This document shows, one piece after another, positions 60,117 through 64,000 of a stretch of DNA of 64,000 nt. The notes under the pieces are model-generated. The model saw only the letters and a list, made by a program, of their open reading frames with translations, was not told the origin of the DNA and searched no databases. Each line of letters starts with the position of its first letter. Position 1 is the stretch's first letter. Source of the DNA: Bimuria novae-zelandiae CBS 107.79 (taxonomy: Eukaryota; Ascomycota; Dothideomycetes; Pleosporales; Didymosphaeriaceae); NCBI GenBank assembly GCA_010015655.1, contig ML976709.1, positions 230,434 to 294,433 on the forward strand. The letters run 5' to 3'. A program made the position numbers and the translations under genes.

Positions 60117-61987
60117 ACGTACTTGACAAGCGAGCGGCCAGTACAAGCGAGCGGCCAGTACAAGCGAGCGGCCACCCAACCAAACTTTTCTCAACGCGTC
60201 AACTTGTAACAATAATAGCTTAACTACCTCCTACTTACATACTTTATAGCGAAGTAGATATCTTCCTAGCTATTTTAGCTATTAATTAAAACTAGATCTA
60301 AAGCGTACAACGCGCTATAGTAATATATAATATCCCCTAAAATACAGTATATAGGCGACGTGTAAAAATTACTACGTAGCACGATTACTAGCCTAAATTA
60401 AAAAATCTTACTAAGCTAGAAGAAGAGGTAATTATTAGGTATATACTTAATTTAGTTTCTCGAGGATTTGCGCCGACCCTAGGTGCTATATAAGATATAG
60501 TGAATAAGCTACTTGCTAAGCGTAGCGCTAGCTAGATAAGTAAACACTAGCTATATAACTTTATTAAGCGAATAAATCGCCTTACTATATAATTTAATTA
60601 GCTATATAATTAGTAGAGGGCTTTATATAAAAATTCTAAAGCTATTAAGGCTTACTTTAAGATTATATTGCGCACGAAGACTACCTATAGTATTTATAAT
60701 AAAAATACTTATAACTTTAATAAGACTAGCTTTATAATAGGCAAGAAATTAGCGCAGCTTATTATTATAAGTTTAAAAAAAAATAAGATAGACTAAAAGT
60801 TATTTAGATAGGTAATTATTAGTAGACTATAGTAATTTATAAAATTAATACTACTAGTGAGGTAATCTCGCCCTTTATTATCTTCTCTAGCTAGTATTAC
60901 CTCTCTACCTAGTACTAGGATAATAATATACTACGCGATTAGGCTTTTGCTATTAGTAATAATAGCTAGACTACTAATACGCTTAGAGTAGAGTAGCTAA
61001 GGCACTTTATTAAGTATATAATAGAGCGTAGAGTAGGCGCACGCTAGCTACTTATACTTAATAGTTATAAAAGCTATAACTTATTTAAATTTCAAGAGCT
61101 TTATAAGGAAAATAATATTATAACTTTTTATACACTACTATATTTATTACACTTTTTATAACTACTTAATATTAATTACTTTTTGCCGTTAAAGCGTGCG
61201 TATAGCCACTAGATTAAGAACCTAATACGCACCTATATTAGCTATATTATAAAGCTAGAGTTCCTACTAGCCTTCTGCGTAGCCTATATATAGTTAATTA
61301 TAAAGGAGAATATCAGGGCAAGCTTTTAAGGTGCCAGCCTAGTCTTACATAACTTAGAGGCCGTAATATTAAAGCTTAATATTAAGCTTTGTACGCTAAC
61401 GCTACCTTTACTAGAAGTTACTTTTTAAAAAGCTAAAACACTAAGTAACGTGCGCAAGCTAGAGGCTTAGTTAATATTAATTTATAATAAAATTAAAAAG
61501 TGTAAAAGCTTATTACCTACTTTTATTATTATAGCACTTAATTAGCTTAAAAAGGGCGCTAAAGTAATAGCTTATAAAAGTATGCTTATGCGCGATTAGA
61601 TCGCGAGGCTTAAATAGGTAAATAGGATAGCTATAATACATAGAAAGTAATAAAAGAAGTAAATATAAAAGTAAGGCACCTTAATAAAGGTAGAGGTAAA
61701 AGAAATTATTACTTAAAAGGATATTAAGTAGTAGCTAAAGAGCAAAACGCCTTAAGATAGGACGTAATTAGGTGCTAGTTAATAGGCTTTAACGCGGTAT
61801 AACCACTATTAAAAAACTAGGTATAATGCGTAAACATGTGCAAAGCGTAGTGTAGATACTACTTAATTTATTATAGTAATTATATATAATTATTATATCG
61901 CGTTATTAAGTTAGATTGCGATAAAGGCAATAAAAGGTTGGTAGGGTGGCCGCTCGCTTGTACTGGCCGCTCGCTTGTCAAGTACGT
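60117..61987 (+). mobile_element. Pogo/Fot1-type DNA transposon 3 (1871 bp)
   Basis: Ends are inverted repeats starting ACGTACTTGACAAGCGAGCG, with TA on both sides (60115-60116 and 61988-61989). The left end has three tandem 17-base units ACAAGCGAGCGGCCAGT, the right end two. After the units, CAAACTTTTCTCAACGCG is shared with element 2. Transposase lies on the plus strand. The element sits directly before copia sequence. Confidence 0.9.
60200..61930 (+). pseudogene. Pogo-type transposase of element 3, inactivated by RIP
   Basis: The frame reads KLTKLEEEVIIRYILNLVSR, GFAPTLGAI and NKLLAKRSAS (about 60400-60530), the Tc5-type HTH. TYNFNKTSFIIGKKLAQLII at about 60710-60770 is the first catalytic strand, where family YNFDETGF has its first Asp; here it is Asn. 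A C-terminal part resembling HYQKTRYNAQTC (Gln inferred from TAA/TAG codons) lies near 61800-61840. Many TAA/TAG codons at Trp/Gln positions. Confidence 0.75.
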
Positions 61988-61989
61988 TA

Positions 61990-64000
61990 GCTCTATTAAC
62001 TTAACCTTAAAAAGTTAGTCTAGAATAACTAAACTAGTTCTATACGACGTAGCTAATTGCCTTAATCTACTATGTAATCTTGTCTCTTTTCGACTACTAA
62101 GGTAGAGAGGAATCTAGTAGAATACGTAAATAGGCCTAACTACTTTAAGAGGACTAGATAATATAATTATTAAGAATCTTACTAAAATTTATAGCTAGTA
62201 GGTACTTAAGTATAACTTACTACTACCTGCCTTATATTATGCACGCAAGATTACCTCCCGAATAAAAAGAGTACTATAGAAAGCGTTAGCCATACTTTAG
62301 TATAAGAGACTAGGACACCCTAGACTAGTAGTAATTAGGCACCTGGTGTAGTAAGCTAAGGGGGTGCGCGTAAAAAGGATCAAAATAGTTAAGTGTAACT
62401 CTTATAGTAGAGCGAAATTAAAACGATAGATTAGCCATGTGCCACGGATTAACACTAAAGGACCTTAATAAAAGGCTAACTATTAATTTCTATATATATA
62501 AAAAGCAAAACATTACTAAAGAAAAGAGCAAAATATTAATTACTAATAAAATCTTAGAACTATAATAGGACTTTTACTTTATAGATAATAAAATAGAAAA
62601 ATTAATTATTAAGATCTTTTTAACCCTCCTCCTATTTCTTAAGAATCACTTCAACATAATAGTTAAGACTATTAAGGTAGATAATAAAAATACTATAGTT
62701 AAACTAAAAGTAGAACATTAGTTAATAACCTAAGAAATTATTATTAAGCCTTTAGCCCTAAATACCTAAGCTTAGAACGGAGGTGCTAAACGCTTAGAGG
62801 GCGTAAATAAAGAAAAAATTACGTATAATATAACTTAACGCTCACCTATTTTAGGAACTATAGCCTAAAGTTATAGAAGCTATAGTATACCTCTATAATT
62901 AAATACTAAATTACGCGAATAACTAAAAGACGCTATATAAGATATTCTTTACATAAGTCGCGTTTAATAATAGAATTATAACTTTATTATAAAAACCTAA
63001 TCTCGCCTACCTAATGACTTATAGTTATAAAGTCTTTATAATAACTAATAACACTTACTAAGGTAAATTACGTTTGTAACGCTTTAATCTAAAAGTTTAG
63101 ATTAGCTATCTTATTAGATACTAATGCTTAAATATCTATCGCATTTAGATACTATTACTTGCTAAAGTAATTAGCAGCTAAGACGTTGTCTTTAATAAGT
63201 AATTTATATTTAACGGGAAGACTAAAAATCTAATAAATAACTTTATATATAATACGCTGGACGAAATAGCCACGCATATAAGGACTATTAAATTACTAAC
63301 CCCTATTTAATAACTAAAAATAAAGTCCTTCTATAAGAATAATATTACAAAGGACTTATTAGACTATTAAGGCGAAGTAGACCCACTAGGCTACTATTAA
63401 AGGAGGAAAATTAGAGATAGTTATTTACCTTTTTTATTTATACTACTACTTATAGTATTACTTGCTTGGTTAACAGCTAGAAACTAATCTAAAGTAATAT
63501 AATATAGGTTACCTAAGACTACTCCCTAGACAGCAGCTTTTATAGCGGGAACCTAAGCTAGCTATATTAAAAAATATAAAGGGGATATTATAGATCAGGC
63601 AAAAATAATAAGAATACTTACTAAAGGCTTAAAGCCTTATTAAAGTTAACTCTTACCTTTACTAACGTGCTGTACTAAGCGTAAGAACAACCTAATAGGT
63701 AAACTATTTAAAAAAAAGTAGAATTGGCCTATTTTATAAGCTATTAATAAATAAAATTATAGTTAGAGGTACTAATAAGGATAATTAAGTTAACAGGATA
63801 ATAAATCCTTAACTATATATAAGTATATACTTATAAACTTAATAAGCACTATCCCTTGCTAAAGTATAAGACGCAACTAGTTATCTATAGTAATTAATAA
63901 TAGAATATTACCTCGTAGGACACTTACTCAGCCACGCTCGCTAATTAGTTATTCTAACTACTAATAGTAATTATAGCCCATCATAACTTAGAGCTTAAAC
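61990..64000 (+). pseudogene. pol: Plus-strand Ty1/copia pol: pre-integrase and integrase (partial, runs off the window)
   Basis: From about 62030 the frame reads TKLVLYDVANCLNLL then NLVSFRLLR, the post-protease linker. KRLGHPRLVVIRHL (about 62305-62345) is the GAG-pre-integrase HH part, KGVRVKRIKIVKCNSYSRAK gives the CC half of the zinc finger, and the integrase core and its C-terminal extension follow to about 63400. The part up to 64000 should contain the start of reverse transcriptase. Trp/Gln codons are frequently TAG/TAA. Upstream gag and protease are absent, cut off where pogo 3 ends. Confidence 0.7.

Overview
The window looks like a nuclear chromosome segment of a filamentous ascomycete, most likely a dothideomycete of the kind with AT-rich isochores. 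A gene island of ordinary base composition (about 6.4-25.9 kb) carries compact genes with short GT-AG introns of 47-102 bases. It sits between two AT-rich blocks (about 0.25-6.4 kb and 26-64 kb) made almost entirely of dead transposons. In those blocks the readable transposon frames are broken by TAA and TAG at places where the families have Trp (TGG) or Gln (CAA/CAG), with TGA nearly absent. That is the signature of repeat-induced point mutation (RIP, CpA to TpA on both strands). The species cannot be fixed from the sequence alone.

Gene island, left to right: a DUF829/TMEM53-type hydrolase-like gene (+); a membrane protein with a spermidine-synthase-like domain (-), divergent from a CCDC97-like gene (+); a six-exon MFS transporter of the DAL5/allantoate-permease type (-) with one apparent frameshift; a Pro/Gln-rich PLAC8 protein (-); a three-exon gene for a probable mitochondrial membrane-anchored protein with a charged tail (-), divergent from a three-exon CAND1 gene (+), the regulator of cullin-RING ubiquitin ligases. 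At the right edge lies a decayed DUF7708/STAND-like (NLR-type) gene with three frameshifts and an in-frame stop.

Left block: the 3' end of a Tc1/mariner element, inserted at TA in a Ty3/gypsy element (RT to chromodomain, polypurine tract and 3' LTR), then a second, truncated gypsy copy in the same orientation.

Right block, a nest of insertions: a solo LTR related to the left-block LTR but inverted; a minus-strand Ty1/copia element split inside its reverse transcriptase by a minus-strand Ty3/gypsy element with two 163-bp LTRs, which itself holds a 392-bp solo LTR with a perfect 5-bp target duplication; a pogo-type DNA transposon; a Tc1-like fragment; a plus-strand copia 5' part; a plus-strand Ty3/gypsy element split by a second pogo, which is in turn split by a 5.9-kb LINE ending in (TAC)34 and flanked by a 16-bp duplication; a third pogo; and a plus-strand copia integrase region running off the window.

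The most unusual structure is shared by the three pogo elements. Each begins with ACGT, has TA or near-TA flanks, is about 1.85-1.9 kb once inserts are removed, and has terminal inverted repeats built from two to four tandem 17-18-bp units that differ between elements. No tRNA, rRNA or CRISPR feature was recognised.
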